Assembly: GCF_900119705.1 (NCBI RefSeq)
Contig: NZ_LT632322.1
Span: 372,001 to 436,000, forward strand
DNA: 64,000 nucleotides
Origin: Murdochiella vaginalis
Lineage (GTDB): Bacteria; Bacillota; Clostridia; Tissierellales; Peptoniphilaceae
Direction: 5' to 3'
Positions within the stretch are counted from its first letter, which is position 1; every line of letters starts with the position of its first letter. Both the position numbers and the translations under genes were made by a program. The notes under the pieces are model-generated. The model was not told the DNA's origin. It searched no databases and saw only the letters and a program-made list of their open reading frames with translations. Of this stretch, positions 31,992-40,203 are shown one piece after another.

Positions 31992-34244
31992 TTAGTCCAT
32001 AAAGTCCTCTGCTAAGAGCTTGAGTCCTAAAATGAAACGTCCATTCTTTTTTCGTTTTCGCCCAAAGCCTCGGTTCTCTAAGGCAGCAACGAACTCATTA
32101 TTACTGCGCGTAAACTCACCGGTACGATTGCAGAAATCGCGATACACTTCGTACAGTATGCCTGACGCTTCCTGCGCAGCTGGATCCAGCTCGCAGCAGG
32201 TATCCAGAAAGTGCGAAAGCCAGTCGTTGGATTCCCGGTATTGATTGATGGCCTCCCGCACACAGGCCGGCATGTCAAACTTGAAGTCTTCCGCGATCGC
32301 TTTTTTCGCACCTTCCATCATCCACGTGAGAACGTATGGTGCGGCATGGTCCGTCAGGTACTTGGCGTAGTTTTTGATGTCGCTTTTTCCTTCGATCTTG
32401 GCGGTAAAGGGGATCACGATGAGTCGCCGCCAGATACCGGTATCCATAGCACCGACTTTCGGCAGATGATTGGTGTAGAGCACCAGCGTATGAGAAGGGA
32501 TGAAGCTTGCCGGATCCTTGTACTTCTTTTCGGCGGCAATGCGGTCGGTGGAGCAGAGCTGTTTGACGATGGAAGTGGAAAGGCGCATGCCTTCTTCAAG
32601 TTCTGCGGCAATGAGAAGGCGCTTGCCTTTCACTTCAGCCAGCTCCGGCTTCACGTTGCGCCGGACATTGGCCGTTAAAGTATCCGCAGAGATCGTTCCG
32701 GCATATCTGCTCAGCACACTTGCGATGGTATTCCAGAAGGTGGATTTGCCGTTCGAGCCTTCGCCGTAAGAGATGATGAGCGCTTCCAACTCCACCTGCC
32801 CGATGGTGCAAAGCCCTGCGATTTTCTGCACATAGTCGATGAGCTCCTGATCGCCTTGAAAGGTGCGATGGAGTGAATTCAGCCAGAGCTCTTTTCCTTC
32901 CTCTCCGGGCGAAACAGCGGTCACCTTGGTCAAAAGATCGGCCGGGTTATGCTCGCGCTTTCCATCGGCACCTTTTGCAAGATCATAGGTCCCGTCCGGA
33001 CAGTTCAGGACGAAGGGATCCTGATCGAGGCTTTCAAAGTTCACCTCAAGCATGGGCTTTGCCGCCTGCAAGGCTGAGGTGACATATTTCATATCCCGGC
33101 GCTTCATAACAAAGGCGTAATAGGTACTCGCCGACAGGAAAGCGAGATACGCTTTTAAGGTATCTTCGCCGATCTGCTTTTCGAGCGTTTTGCCGCCGGC
33201 AGTCACATCCGCTTCTTTGACTCCGCCATCCACCAGTGCCTTTCTTGCCGCTGCCAGACGGTCTTTGGCATCTTCCAGCTGCAGGTCTAAGAATTCCTCC
33301 ATCGCACTGATTGCCCGCTGCTTCGATTCAATCCAGCTGGTGCCGTCATAGCGAAGAAAGTCCGTTGCCGGGGTGAACTTCAGCTCGTCGCCATACTGTT
33401 TGACGAGCGCCTTGGCCTGACCGATATCCGAATAGTCCGGCGGCATGAGAGATTCGTTCTTTTTGGCGTAGGCCTCTGGGGAGAGATAACCTTCTGCGCT
33501 TTGAACCTTTTTCGCGAAGCGGCAGGCGGAATGCCAGATGGTTCGAAGTTCGGAATCCTCCAGTGGCGGATCGCATTTGGCCGCTTCTTCCAGATAGATT
33601 CCTTTCGCCCGGTCGGTAATGCCATAGCGCTTCAGCACTCGTCCAGCAAAGCGGGAAAGTGTGGCATTGCGGGAACCCTCCGAAATTGTGCCGGATTGTG
33701 CCATGCCTTCATCGAAATCCGTCTCGTTTAGAAAGTCGGTAATAAGACGAGATCCGTCATGAATTTCGACCTGTGGATCCTTGGTGCCGAAAAAGAAGCG
33801 CGCAGCATCCAAAGCGCCGGTATCGAAATACGGAAAGATGGCACAGACCTGTTTTTTGAGCGCGGTGTAGTCCGCTGCCTTCGTCACCGGTTCCATGGGA
33901 AAGAACACATGAAACTTCGGCCGCACAGCCTTTCCGGCTTTTGGCTTTAGATGATGACGGCTGAAATGGACAGCAAAGGAGACACCATCAAAGGCAACCG
34001 CCACATCGGCGGGCGAAATCCAGTCGTCCGGGTTTTCGGAGTGATCATTGTCGCAATCCACAGCAAGGCAGTCCGATGAGAGAAAGTTTCCGTTTGAGCG
34101 GTAGTTCCCTTTGTAGCTGGCGCAGACATAGTCATGTGAGGCGGCCGCTTTCAGACTTTCCTCATCCGTTATGATGGCTGAATGCAGATAGGTACAGTTC
34201 GTCGGCGCTCCCGTCACATCCGCAGTAAAAAGGGTGAATTTCAT
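31992..34244 (-). CDS. Phage/plasmid primase-helicase, P4 type
   Basis: This protein of about 750 residues starts at ATG 34244, behind GGAGG. The N-terminal part carries a primase-polymerase-like segment with the acidic pair in LAVDCDNDHSENPDDWIS and KFHVFFPM. The centre has a D5_N-like region (RYAGTISADTLTANVRRNVK). The helicase P-loop is IISYGEGSNGKSTFWNTIA, with LLIAAELEEGMRL and HTLVLYTNHLP as further motor motifs. The C-terminus (YEVYRDFCNRTGEFTRSNNE) is a winged-helix-like primase tail. It both primes and unwinds phage DNA. Confidence 0.95.
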   Translation of the reverse strand: MKFTLFTADVTGAPTNCTYLHSAIITDEESLKAAASHDYVCASYKGNYRSNGNFLSSDCLAVDCDNDHSENPDDWISPADVAVAFDGVSFAVHFSRHHLKPKAGKAVRPKFHVFFPMEPVTKAADYTALKKQVCAIFPYFDTGALDAARFFFGTKDPQVEIHDGSRLITDFLNETDFDEGMAQSGTISEGSRNATLSRFAGRVLKRYGITDRAKGIYLEEAAKCDPPLEDSELRTIWHSACRFAKKVQSAEGYLSPEAYAKKNESLMPPDYSDIGQAKALVKQYGDELKFTPATDFLRYDGTSWIESKQRAISAMEEFLDLQLEDAKDRLAAARKALVDGGVKEADVTAGGKTLEKQIGEDTLKAYLAFLSASTYYAFVMKRRDMKYVTSALQAAKPMLEVNFESLDQDPFVLNCPDGTYDLAKGADGKREHNPADLLTKVTAVSPGEEGKELWLNSLHRTFQGDQELIDYVQKIAGLCTIGQVELEALIISYGEGSNGKSTFWNTIASVLSRYAGTISADTLTANVRRNVKPELAEVKGKRLLIAAELEEGMRLSTSIVKQLCSTDRIAAEKKYKDPASFIPSHTLVLYTNHLPKVGAMDTGIWRRLIVIPFTAKIEGKSDIKNYAKYLTDHAAPYVLTWMMEGAKKAIAEDFKFDMPACVREAINQYRESNDWLSHFLDTCCELDPAAQEASGILYEVYRDFCNRTGEFTRSNNEFVAALENRGFGRKRKKNGRFILGLKLLAEDFMD

Positions 34245-34642
34245 CGGCAAACCTCCTGCATGGCAGCATCGAAATAGCGCACGTTTCTCTTGTGACGCTT
34301 GGCATAGGCAATCTCGCGCCCCATGCCAAGCGTCGGCTCACCGAAGGCCCAAAGTTCCGTGCATTTGTCGATGAGGACCAGCCCGAAGAAAAGCGCAAGA
34401 TCCCGTTCTGTTTTCTCAGACATAAACTGCGGAAACAGTAGGTGCGGGACGATCGGGATAAAACCATGGTCAATGGCAAAACGTGCATAGCGCCTTGCCG
34501 CTTTGACGTTGTTTTCCACATCGCCTGCGTAGGGCGAGGCAATGTAGACCAGCGGCATGTAGGGATAGCGCTGAGGCTTAAAAACGGCTTCATAAACGGT
34601 GGGATCCGCATAACCTTCGTTATTTTTGTAGAGGTTTTCCAT
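34241..34642 (-). CDS. Deoxyribosyltransferase-like protein (DUF4406/DUF7768 type)
   Basis: This 133-residue protein starts at ATG 34642, behind AAGGAGGTCCGCTG. It has the nucleoside 2-deoxyribosyltransferase-like core: PLVYIASPYAGDVENNVKAA, ARFAIDHGFIPIVPHLLFPQ, KCTELWAFGEPTLGMGREIA. Proteins of this group in phages may act in nucleotide metabolism or as TIR/SLOG-like ligand handlers; the substrate cannot be told here. It overlaps the primase start and the Rha stop. Confidence 0.8.
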   Translation of the reverse strand: MENLYKNNEGYADPTVYEAVFKPQRYPYMPLVYIASPYAGDVENNVKAARRYARFAIDHGFIPIVPHLLFPQFMSEKTERDLALFFGLVLIDKCTELWAFGEPTLGMGREIAYAKRHKRNVRYFDAAMQEVCR

Positions 34643-35334
34643 CAGCGGACCTCCTTCATCTGTTGTTTCATCGCGTACCATTCGAGATACTGCTTGCGCT
34701 GCTGGTAGTCCGGGACGGAGAGGAGAAGACCGATGTCCACCTTCTGCAGCGTCTCAAGCAGGTCGATCTGCTCTTTTTCCAGGTACGGGCGGATGGAGGT
34801 GCCTTTTTCAAGACCGTGCGCTTCGCGGAACTGCCTTGCCGTCATACCGAGAACGATGCGGTTTAGCATGTCGCATTCGTTTGAATAGTGATAGGGCTTC
34901 GGGTTGTCGTGGAGCAGGCGAATGTTCTCGGTCAGAAGCGGAAACTCCTGACGGGCGGATACCAGCGTTTTGATGAACGATTCCATTTCGTTGAAGCGGC
35001 GGATGTAGAGTTCCTTGAACTTCATCGCCTTTTTGCCTGTGTAGCCCATCGCCAGCATGGTGAAGCCGTCTCGGGTCAGTGCATAGGCTTTCTGTCTGCG
35101 GTGACGATCATCGACGTAGCTAATCTCCCCAAAATTGAGCTGAGCAAATTCAAGGCTCATCCCCGAGCTTGGGTAAATCTCCCCAGATTTGGGGAGAATG
35201 AGTTTTTCGATGTCACGAATAACGTGGTCATGTCGTTTGCCGAAGAACTGGGCAACAGCTCTCGAGTCGACACGTGCGGTGTCGTGGTTGTCGGCGAAGA
35301 CGCCATACTTGTCTTTTGGAATGAGTTCTTTCAT
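34642..35334 (-). CDS. Rha-family phage regulator
   Basis: This 230-residue protein has the Rha domain in its first ~110 residues (NHDTARVDSRAVAQFFGKRH, HVIRDIEKL, then RRQKAYALTRDGFTMLAMGY and FKELYIRRFNEMESF), plus a C-terminal helical region resembling phage regulators (LNRIVLGMTARQFREAHGLE). Rha proteins interfere with growth of infecting phages or act as regulators. Between the two halves of the Rha domain it has an extra ~25-residue segment (LILPKSGEIYPSSG...) whose DNA contains two adjacent palindromes. Confidence 0.85.
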   Translation of the reverse strand: MKELIPKDKYGVFADNHDTARVDSRAVAQFFGKRHDHVIRDIEKLILPKSGEIYPSSGMSLEFAQLNFGEISYVDDRHRRQKAYALTRDGFTMLAMGYTGKKAMKFKELYIRRFNEMESFIKTLVSARQEFPLLTENIRLLHDNPKPYHYSNECDMLNRIVLGMTARQFREAHGLEKGTSIRPYLEKEQIDLLETLQKVDIGLLLSVPDYQQRKQYLEWYAMKQQMKEVR

Positions 35335-35448
35335 AAAAAACCTCCATTTCTTGGTGTGGAAGGGAGCACCATTGCACCCATCGTTGGTCGGAAGAAACGA
35401 AGGCTGTTATTCGACTTCATCTTGGCTGCCTCGTCCCCTTAACTACTG

Positions 35449-35477
35449 CTGGAGGTCAAACGGTCCATTTGACGAAA
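35449..35477 (-). repeat. CTGGAG-N12-WTTTGACGAAA element, copy D
   Basis: CTGGAG at 35449-35454, 12 bases, then ATTTGACGAAA. The spacer contains GTCAAAC, so this copy also holds the near-palindrome GTCAAAC...GTTTGAC on the opposite strand. It lies about 115 bases before the Rha start. Confidence 0.45.
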
Positions 35478-35511
35478 ATTGAAGAAATTTTCTCCGCCTC
35501 TTCACCTTCCT

Positions 35512-35540
35512 CTGGAGGTTTGAGAGCGTTTTGAGCGGAT
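35512..35540 (-). repeat. CTGGAG-N11-WTTTGAGCGG element, copy A
   Basis: CTGGAG at 35512-35517, 11 bases, TTTTGAGCGGAT at 35529-35540. It lies between the DNA polymerase terminator and the Rha gene. Together with copy D it fills most of the 319-base gap between those genes, in which I see no ORF. Confidence 0.5.
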
Positions 35541-35570
35541 GAAACGGATCTTTTTTTTGTGGCAGAACAT

Positions 35571-35603
35571 AAAAAGAAGGGCGTCACGATTTGTGACACC
35601 CTT
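35571..35603 (-). terminator. Intrinsic terminator after the DNA polymerase gene
   Basis: An eleven-base-pair hairpin (AAGGGTGTCAC, loop AAATC, GTGACGCCCTT, one wobble) is followed on the minus strand by CTTTTTATG. Confidence 0.75.
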
Positions 35604-35653
35604 GCTGGAATGAATAGTTTGTGCTGAACTCAATGAATCTATCAGTACAAGCG

Positions 35654-37642
35654 TCAATCCTTCTGATAAAACTCACACTCGTAGCCGTCGGCATTGAGAA
35701 CAAGTCCTTTTGCCCACGGCGGAGTGCGACTCATCTGTTTGGCGACCGCTTCAAGCGACATGGCAGGATCGGCCTCGATAACCAGCTCATCGTGGATATG
35801 CATCACGATGCGGCAACAGCGGAGCGTCTGCATGGAAAAGGCCAAGATGTCGCGAGCTGTGGCCTGTACGATGTTTTCCACGAACTTTGGACCGTAGGAG
35901 CTGATCCGATCCCATTTCTTTCCGGAGGTGATGCCCTCATAGGTCACGCAGGGACTGCCGAAATCATTCATACCGATCCGAGGCTTTACATAGGAAAGGT
36001 TCCTGCCGGAGGGAAGCGTGATAAAGAGCATGCCTTTCTTGCAGGCGAAGGTAAGCCCATGCGTCTTTCGCACCGAGCGATGCTGCACCGCATCCATGAC
36101 CGCTTGGTCAACGTCCCACCAGAATTGCACAATATTCGGATTGGACTCACGCCAGGTGGTGACGAGAGGCTTCAGTTCTTCTTCGGAAAGGCCCGTCTCG
36201 AGTGCACCCATGGCTTTTAAGGCACCGACCGATCCGCCGTATCCGAGGGCGAGCTCTGCGATCTTGCCTTTCTGGCGCAGATGGCCATTGATGCCGTGCT
36301 TCTCAACATGAACATGAAACATCTGGGAAGCAGAGGCGCAGTAGATATCCCCATTCCTTGCAAAGACCACCTCGCGCCAGCTTTCGTGCGCATACCATGC
36401 GATGACTCGGGCCTCGATGGCGGAAAAGTCCGAGACGATGAACTTGCAGCCCGCTTTTGGAATAAAGGCGGTACGCACCAGTTGAGATAAGGTATCCGGC
36501 ACATTTCCATAAATCATGGATACAACTCCATAATCTGTTGACTTTACGAGTGCACGAGCTTCGGAAAGATCGGGCAGGTGGTTTTGCGGGAGGTTTTGCA
36601 TCTGTACGAGCCGTCCTGCCCAGCGTCCAGTGCGGTTGGCGCCATAGAACTGAAACATCCCACGTACCCGCCCATCCGCACAGGCGGAAGACTGCATCGC
36701 CTGATACTTCCTGACGCTGGACTTGGCAAGCTGGCTTCGAAGGAGCAGGGCTTTCTGCAGTTTCGGCGGTGCTGTCTTAATCAGCGCGGCCACCTGCTTT
36801 TTGCCAAGCGACTCTGTCGGCATGCCGTTCTCAGCAAGCCAGTCCTTCATCTGTGCCACTGAGTTGGGGTTCTCGAGCTCAGTGAGTTTTTTCATCTCAG
36901 TGAGTAATTCTGTACGAGATTCCTCATCCATACGGATTGCGGCTTCGACCAGCTTCCAGTCAATCTTCACGCCTCGGTCATTGATCTCTTGATCAATGGC
37001 GTATTCCTCCCAGAGAAAAGCGAGCGGGGGGAAGTTTCGCAGGCGTTCTTTGATGGCGAGTTCTACTTCCACGTCACGGCGGTTATATTCTTTGAAGATG
37101 GTCCATTTTTCTGGCGCATCGGATGAGAGATGCCTGAGATAATCTTGTGATGTTTTTGATGGTCTGGATGGGGTGCAGAAATAGCGGATGAGGTCTTTGC
37201 CTTCTTTCATCTTCTGCTCTTTCAGACCTAATACGGCCCCCACGCCTTCGAGCGAAAGCGGCAGGCCCATCGTCGCAGACCAGATCATAGAACAGCGCCA
37301 AGACGCGGGATTCAGGAATCTGGCACATTCTCTTGAAAGCGGATGCCGATCAAGAAAGGGATCAAGCGAAATACCAAGTCCCGCCAGATAGCGCGACAGG
37401 CATACCCGCTCAAAGGCGGCATTGAATGCCCACTTTGTGACGGTATCGTCAGTCAGGGCAGAAAGCACCTCGCTTGGGATTTCCTCTCCGGAAGCCAGAT
37501 CGATGACCTCGACCGGTGCGCCGTCCGCACTGTAGCCGAACAGCAGAATCTCGAAGTCCGGGCTTTCCGCATATTTGTAAAGACCTGCCTTGGCGAGATT
37601 TACCGAAGAATAGGTCTCGATGTCTATCGATAGTGTTTTCAT
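35654..37642 (-). CDS. Phage DNA polymerase, family A
   Basis: This 662-residue replicative polymerase has an N-terminal 3'-5' exonuclease domain (KTLSIDIETYSSVNLAKAG with the DxE pair, then KWAFNAAFERV and NRRDVEVEL) and a polymerase domain: FYGANRTGRWAGRLVQMQNL, motif A VSDFSAIEARVIAWYA, motif B region RQKGKIAELALGYGGSVGA, and motif C IVMHIHDELVIEA. This is the short Pol I-like enzyme typical of Bacillota siphoviruses. It follows a small membrane protein, the DUF2815 protein and the DUF2800 nuclease in the usual order. Confidence 0.96.
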   Translation of the reverse strand: MKTLSIDIETYSSVNLAKAGLYKYAESPDFEILLFGYSADGAPVEVIDLASGEEIPSEVLSALTDDTVTKWAFNAAFERVCLSRYLAGLGISLDPFLDRHPLSRECARFLNPASWRCSMIWSATMGLPLSLEGVGAVLGLKEQKMKEGKDLIRYFCTPSRPSKTSQDYLRHLSSDAPEKWTIFKEYNRRDVEVELAIKERLRNFPPLAFLWEEYAIDQEINDRGVKIDWKLVEAAIRMDEESRTELLTEMKKLTELENPNSVAQMKDWLAENGMPTESLGKKQVAALIKTAPPKLQKALLLRSQLAKSSVRKYQAMQSSACADGRVRGMFQFYGANRTGRWAGRLVQMQNLPQNHLPDLSEARALVKSTDYGVVSMIYGNVPDTLSQLVRTAFIPKAGCKFIVSDFSAIEARVIAWYAHESWREVVFARNGDIYCASASQMFHVHVEKHGINGHLRQKGKIAELALGYGGSVGALKAMGALETGLSEEELKPLVTTWRESNPNIVQFWWDVDQAVMDAVQHRSVRKTHGLTFACKKGMLFITLPSGRNLSYVKPRIGMNDFGSPCVTYEGITSGKKWDRISSYGPKFVENIVQATARDILAFSMQTLRCCRIVMHIHDELVIEADPAMSLEAVAKQMSRTPPWAKGLVLNADGYECEFYQKD

Positions 37643-37697
37643 ACGTATGTCCTCATACAGAAGAGGGCGATAGACTGCTCTGCCGCCCTATTCATGG

Positions 37698-37880
37698 TTA
37701 ACGCAGGTTTTTCATGCGCAGTTCGTGCGCTTCTTGCTCGCGCTTCTCCGCACGACGTTTGCGTCTTTCTTCCTCGCGGTTGTAGACATAGGTCTGCATT
37801 TCCACGATAACCAGAGAAGCCCCGAAAAGACAGAAAAGAAAGAGTGACAAAACGAGAAGAATGGCCTGAAAGTACTCCAT
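37698..37880 (-). CDS. Small membrane protein with charged tail
   Basis: This 60-residue protein has one N-terminal transmembrane helix (AILLVLSLFLFCLFGASLVI) followed by a strongly charged helix (REEERRKRRAEKREQEAHEL). An AGGAGGACAATCC site precedes the ATG. Located between the ssDNA-binding protein and the polymerase, it could tether replication to the membrane, but this is only a guess. Confidence 0.6.
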   Translation of the reverse strand: MEYFQAILLVLSLFLFCLFGASLVIVEMQTYVYNREEERRKRRAEKREQEAHELRMKNLR

Positions 37881-37893
37881 GGATTGTCCTCCT

Positions 37894-38466
37894 TTAGCTC
37901 AAAAAGTCGTCATCGTCATCCGTAGCGAAGTCGTCCGCTGCGCTCATGCGTCCACCCAGCGGCTCGCCGTCACGAATCTTCTGCAGGTTGTTCAGCCCAC
38001 AGGCGATGCCTTTGTTGCCGTTGGAATTGAAGGCATAGAAGGTGATGGATGCGCGTCCGTATACACCGGAATAGACCTCGGAGCTGTCGATGATTTCGTT
38101 TCGGTCGGCATCTACAATGCCCGGTTTGGTAGCCGAGTTGGCGTTCAGGAAGTAGCTATTCTGGTAAGCTTCGTCGTCCGGGCGTTCCGTATCGCCATCG
38201 CGAAGCGGTGTCTTGATGACCGAGAGGGCCGGAACACTTCTGCCGTTCCCCTTGAGCTTCGCCTCACCTTCCTTGTAGGCTGCCTCGATGGCCGCTTTGA
38301 TTTTGTTCACGGTGACGGTGTCAGTTTTTGGAATGATGAGGCTCACACTGTACTTTGGCGTGCCGCCGTTGATGGATTTCGGCTGCCAGACATTTGCGTA
38401 GCTCCAGCGCGTATCCGGACCAGTGATGACCTTCATCGGGTTCTTGTACGTATTTTTCTTAGTCAT
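37894..38466 (-). CDS. DUF2815 ssDNA-binding-like protein
   Basis: This 190-residue protein matches DUF2815: TRWSYANVWQPKSINGGTPK, SLIIPKTDTVTVNKIK, GVYGRASITFYAFNSNGNKG. It ends in an acidic tail (DDFATDDDDDFLS) like those of single-strand binding proteins. It is always found between DUF2800 and the polymerase in such phages. It is probably the phage SSB, protecting replication intermediates and recruiting partners through the tail. Confidence 0.9.
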   Translation of the reverse strand: MTKKNTYKNPMKVITGPDTRWSYANVWQPKSINGGTPKYSVSLIIPKTDTVTVNKIKAAIEAAYKEGEAKLKGNGRSVPALSVIKTPLRDGDTERPDDEAYQNSYFLNANSATKPGIVDADRNEIIDSSEVYSGVYGRASITFYAFNSNGNKGIACGLNNLQKIRDGEPLGGRMSAADDFATDDDDDFLS

Positions 38467-39595
38467 TGTCGTTCTCCTCCTTAAAGTCTTGATTTGCCGT
38501 TTGCATGGCTGGACGTTTGTCGCTTTCCGGTACGAGCGAGGGCTTTCCCTGCGGCTTTTCGATGAGCGAACCGAGGAGTTCCTCGAAGCGCTTCTTGCTT
38601 AACAGTTTCTGCATTGCGATGATGCCAAGGAGCTTCTTCTCATAGGGATCGAAGCCTGCATCGATGACTGTCTGTGCCACGGCCTCCTCATTTAAGTAGC
38701 GGCGGTTGGATCGTCCTTCCACCAGCTTGAAGCCATGCCAGACTTTGCCGGAAAGAGCTCGCGATAGGGCATAGTCCTTGAGATCAGCGGCCCAGCTCGT
38801 GAGGTCGTCTAACATCGGCAGAATGGCTTCGATGTCCGCATCCGAGAGCGTCGGTGGCATCTCAAAGTCGAACTTCGCCAGTGCGAGATTCGCTTCAGCC
38901 CGTGCTCGGCAGTCCACCTTTGCCTTACAGAAGCGGCACCAGTCACCGGCGGCATAGTCGCCCTTGCCTTCGAAGGCAAGATGCGCCTTTGGCTTGAGCT
39001 CCTTCTCCGCCCAGTCGTAGAGCGTCTTGACGGAGAGCCGAAAGCTTGAGATGTTGTCTCGTCTCGGTTGGAAGATGGTCATGATGACCTTCTCGATGTC
39101 GTAGAGCGCGTCCATCATGGAGAGAGCTCCCAACGCGTAACACATCATCTGCGGATTGTTCTCCGCCTCGACCAGCACGCCTTGACCGTATTTGAAGTCG
39201 ATCACGGTAAGCACCTTGTCGGCGACGATGACGCAGTCTGCTGTGCCGAATCCCTGCGGTACCCAGCGGGAGAAATCCACCTGTTGCTCGATAAGGACGA
39301 CCGGATCCGCCGTGCCTTTCTTGGCTGCTTCCAGCTGCTCCAGCGCATAGCCTGCATAGGCATCCGATGATGCATCCATCTCCTCGTTGAAGTAGGTCAG
39401 GTCTTCTGTTGGATCGTCTGCCTTTCTGCCGAGCGCGGTTTTCAGCTTATACTCGCAGAGGCTATGAGCATCGGTCCCCACGGCGGCATAGGTGCTGCTT
39501 TCGTCCTTGTAGGAAGAAGCCAGCTTTGCCGAAGGCGGACAGGCCATCCAGCGATAGGCGCTGGAGGCGGAAAGTAAGGCGTGCTTATTCGGCAT
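38459..39595 (-). CDS. DUF2800 nuclease, RecB-like PD-(D/E)XK
   Basis: This 378-residue protein starts at ATG 39595, behind GCGGAGGTGCTCC. It contains SSAYRWMACPPSAKLASSYK, GTDAHSLCEYKL, the core nuclease motifs TADCVIVADKVLTVIDFKYG (Asp then D-x-K) and AALSMMDALY-like helix, and the C-terminal cysteine cluster CRFCKAKVDCRARAEANLAL of an iron-sulfur-type AddB/RecB nuclease. It probably acts in recombination or end processing with DUF2815. Confidence 0.92.
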   Translation of the reverse strand: MPNKHALLSASSAYRWMACPPSAKLASSYKDESSTYAAVGTDAHSLCEYKLKTALGRKADDPTEDLTYFNEEMDASSDAYAGYALEQLEAAKKGTADPVVLIEQQVDFSRWVPQGFGTADCVIVADKVLTVIDFKYGQGVLVEAENNPQMMCYALGALSMMDALYDIEKVIMTIFQPRRDNISSFRLSVKTLYDWAEKELKPKAHLAFEGKGDYAAGDWCRFCKAKVDCRARAEANLALAKFDFEMPPTLSDADIEAILPMLDDLTSWAADLKDYALSRALSGKVWHGFKLVEGRSNRRYLNEEAVAQTVIDAGFDPYEKKLLGIIAMQKLLSKKRFEELLGSLIEKPQGKPSLVPESDKRPAMQTANQDFKEENDND

Positions 39596-39923
39596 GGAGC
39601 ACCTCCGCATCGGCAAGAAGCGCCGCGTAGTGGATTGGCTCCACATCCGAGAGCCTTTCCGCACCGTACTTTTGAATCAGCGCCCGCACCTCGTCGGTGA
39701 GTCCGGCTCTGGCTTTTTGGGCCAGCACCTTGCGGACATCTTCCAGCTTGAGCGCCGGCTTCTCTGGTTCCGGCTTTGGTGTCGGCTGCGGTGCAGGAGC
39801 GTTACCTCTCTCGTCCGTGCTGCCAAAGAATAGTTCATTTAGCTCGTTGGCGAGATCATTCAGCTTCTCACTGCATGCCCGAAGCTCTTCCACAATAGCG
39901 GCAGCTCTTTTCACTTGTCCCAT
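39585..39923 (-). CDS. Small phage protein upstream of DUF2800
   Basis: This 112-residue protein has a coiled-coil N-terminus (AAAIVEELRACSEKLNDLAN), a Pro/Lys-rich linker (APAPQPTPKPEPEKPA) and a C-terminal helical domain (KLEDVRKVLAQKARAGLTDE, ALIQKYGAERLSDV). This architecture is routinely found directly before DUF2800 in Bacillota phages. It looks like an adaptor for the recombination proteins; no enzyme motif is seen. It overlaps DUF2800 by 11 bases. Confidence 0.8.
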   Translation of the reverse strand: MGQVKRAAAIVEELRACSEKLNDLANELNELFFGSTDERGNAPAPQPTPKPEPEKPALKLEDVRKVLAQKARAGLTDEVRALIQKYGAERLSDVEPIHYAALLADAEVLHAE

Positions 39924-40077
39924 AGGGTTGTCCTCCTTCCTCGGCTTGGCTGATGGATAGCAATTTCAGATTTCTCGCCAATCTCGCAGATACGCGGCTT
40001 ATAGCGTTGAGAAGTTGAATTTCCTCGCTGCGTGTTTTGGATTTGGCATTTCTGCTATCTGAGTGGTATTCGTGCAT
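39868..40077 (-). CDS. Very small phage protein with zinc-knuckle-like end
   Basis: This 69-residue reading frame starts at an ATG after a GTGAGGTGAAAG site. Its middle (IQLLNAISRVSARLARNLKL) looks like a real helical protein; its end holds a CRYCG pair. The 56-base overlap with the next gene makes the exact end doubtful. It is the first ORF after the terminator and a CTGGAG element. Confidence 0.5.
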   Translation of the reverse strand: MHEYHSDSRNAKSKTRSEEIQLLNAISRVSARLARNLKLLSISQAEEGGQPYGTSEKSCRYCGRASGMQ

Positions 40078-40122
40078 TCTTTCACCTCACTTTCCGGGCC
40101 TTGTTTTGCCCTTCACATTCCT

Positions 40123-40149
40123 CTGGAGAAGCAGCATCGATTTGAGCGG
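40123..40149 (-). repeat. CTGGAG-N11-WTTTGAGCGG element, copy C
   Basis: CTGGAG at 40123-40128, 11 bases, ATTTGAGCGG at 40140-40149. It lies between the terminator of the sigma-like gene and the next small ORF, the same arrangement as copies A and B. Confidence 0.5.
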
Positions 40150-40158
40150 GGTAAAACG

Positions 40159-40195
40159 AAAAAATCTGCCACTACTTTGAACAGGTAGTGGCAGA
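40159..40195 (-). terminator. Intrinsic terminator after the sigma-like gene
   Basis: A perfect eleven-base-pair hairpin (TCTGCCACTAC with GTAGTGGCAGA) is followed on the minus strand by TTTTTTCG. Confidence 0.85.
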
Positions 40196-40203
40196 CAATG
40201 TGT

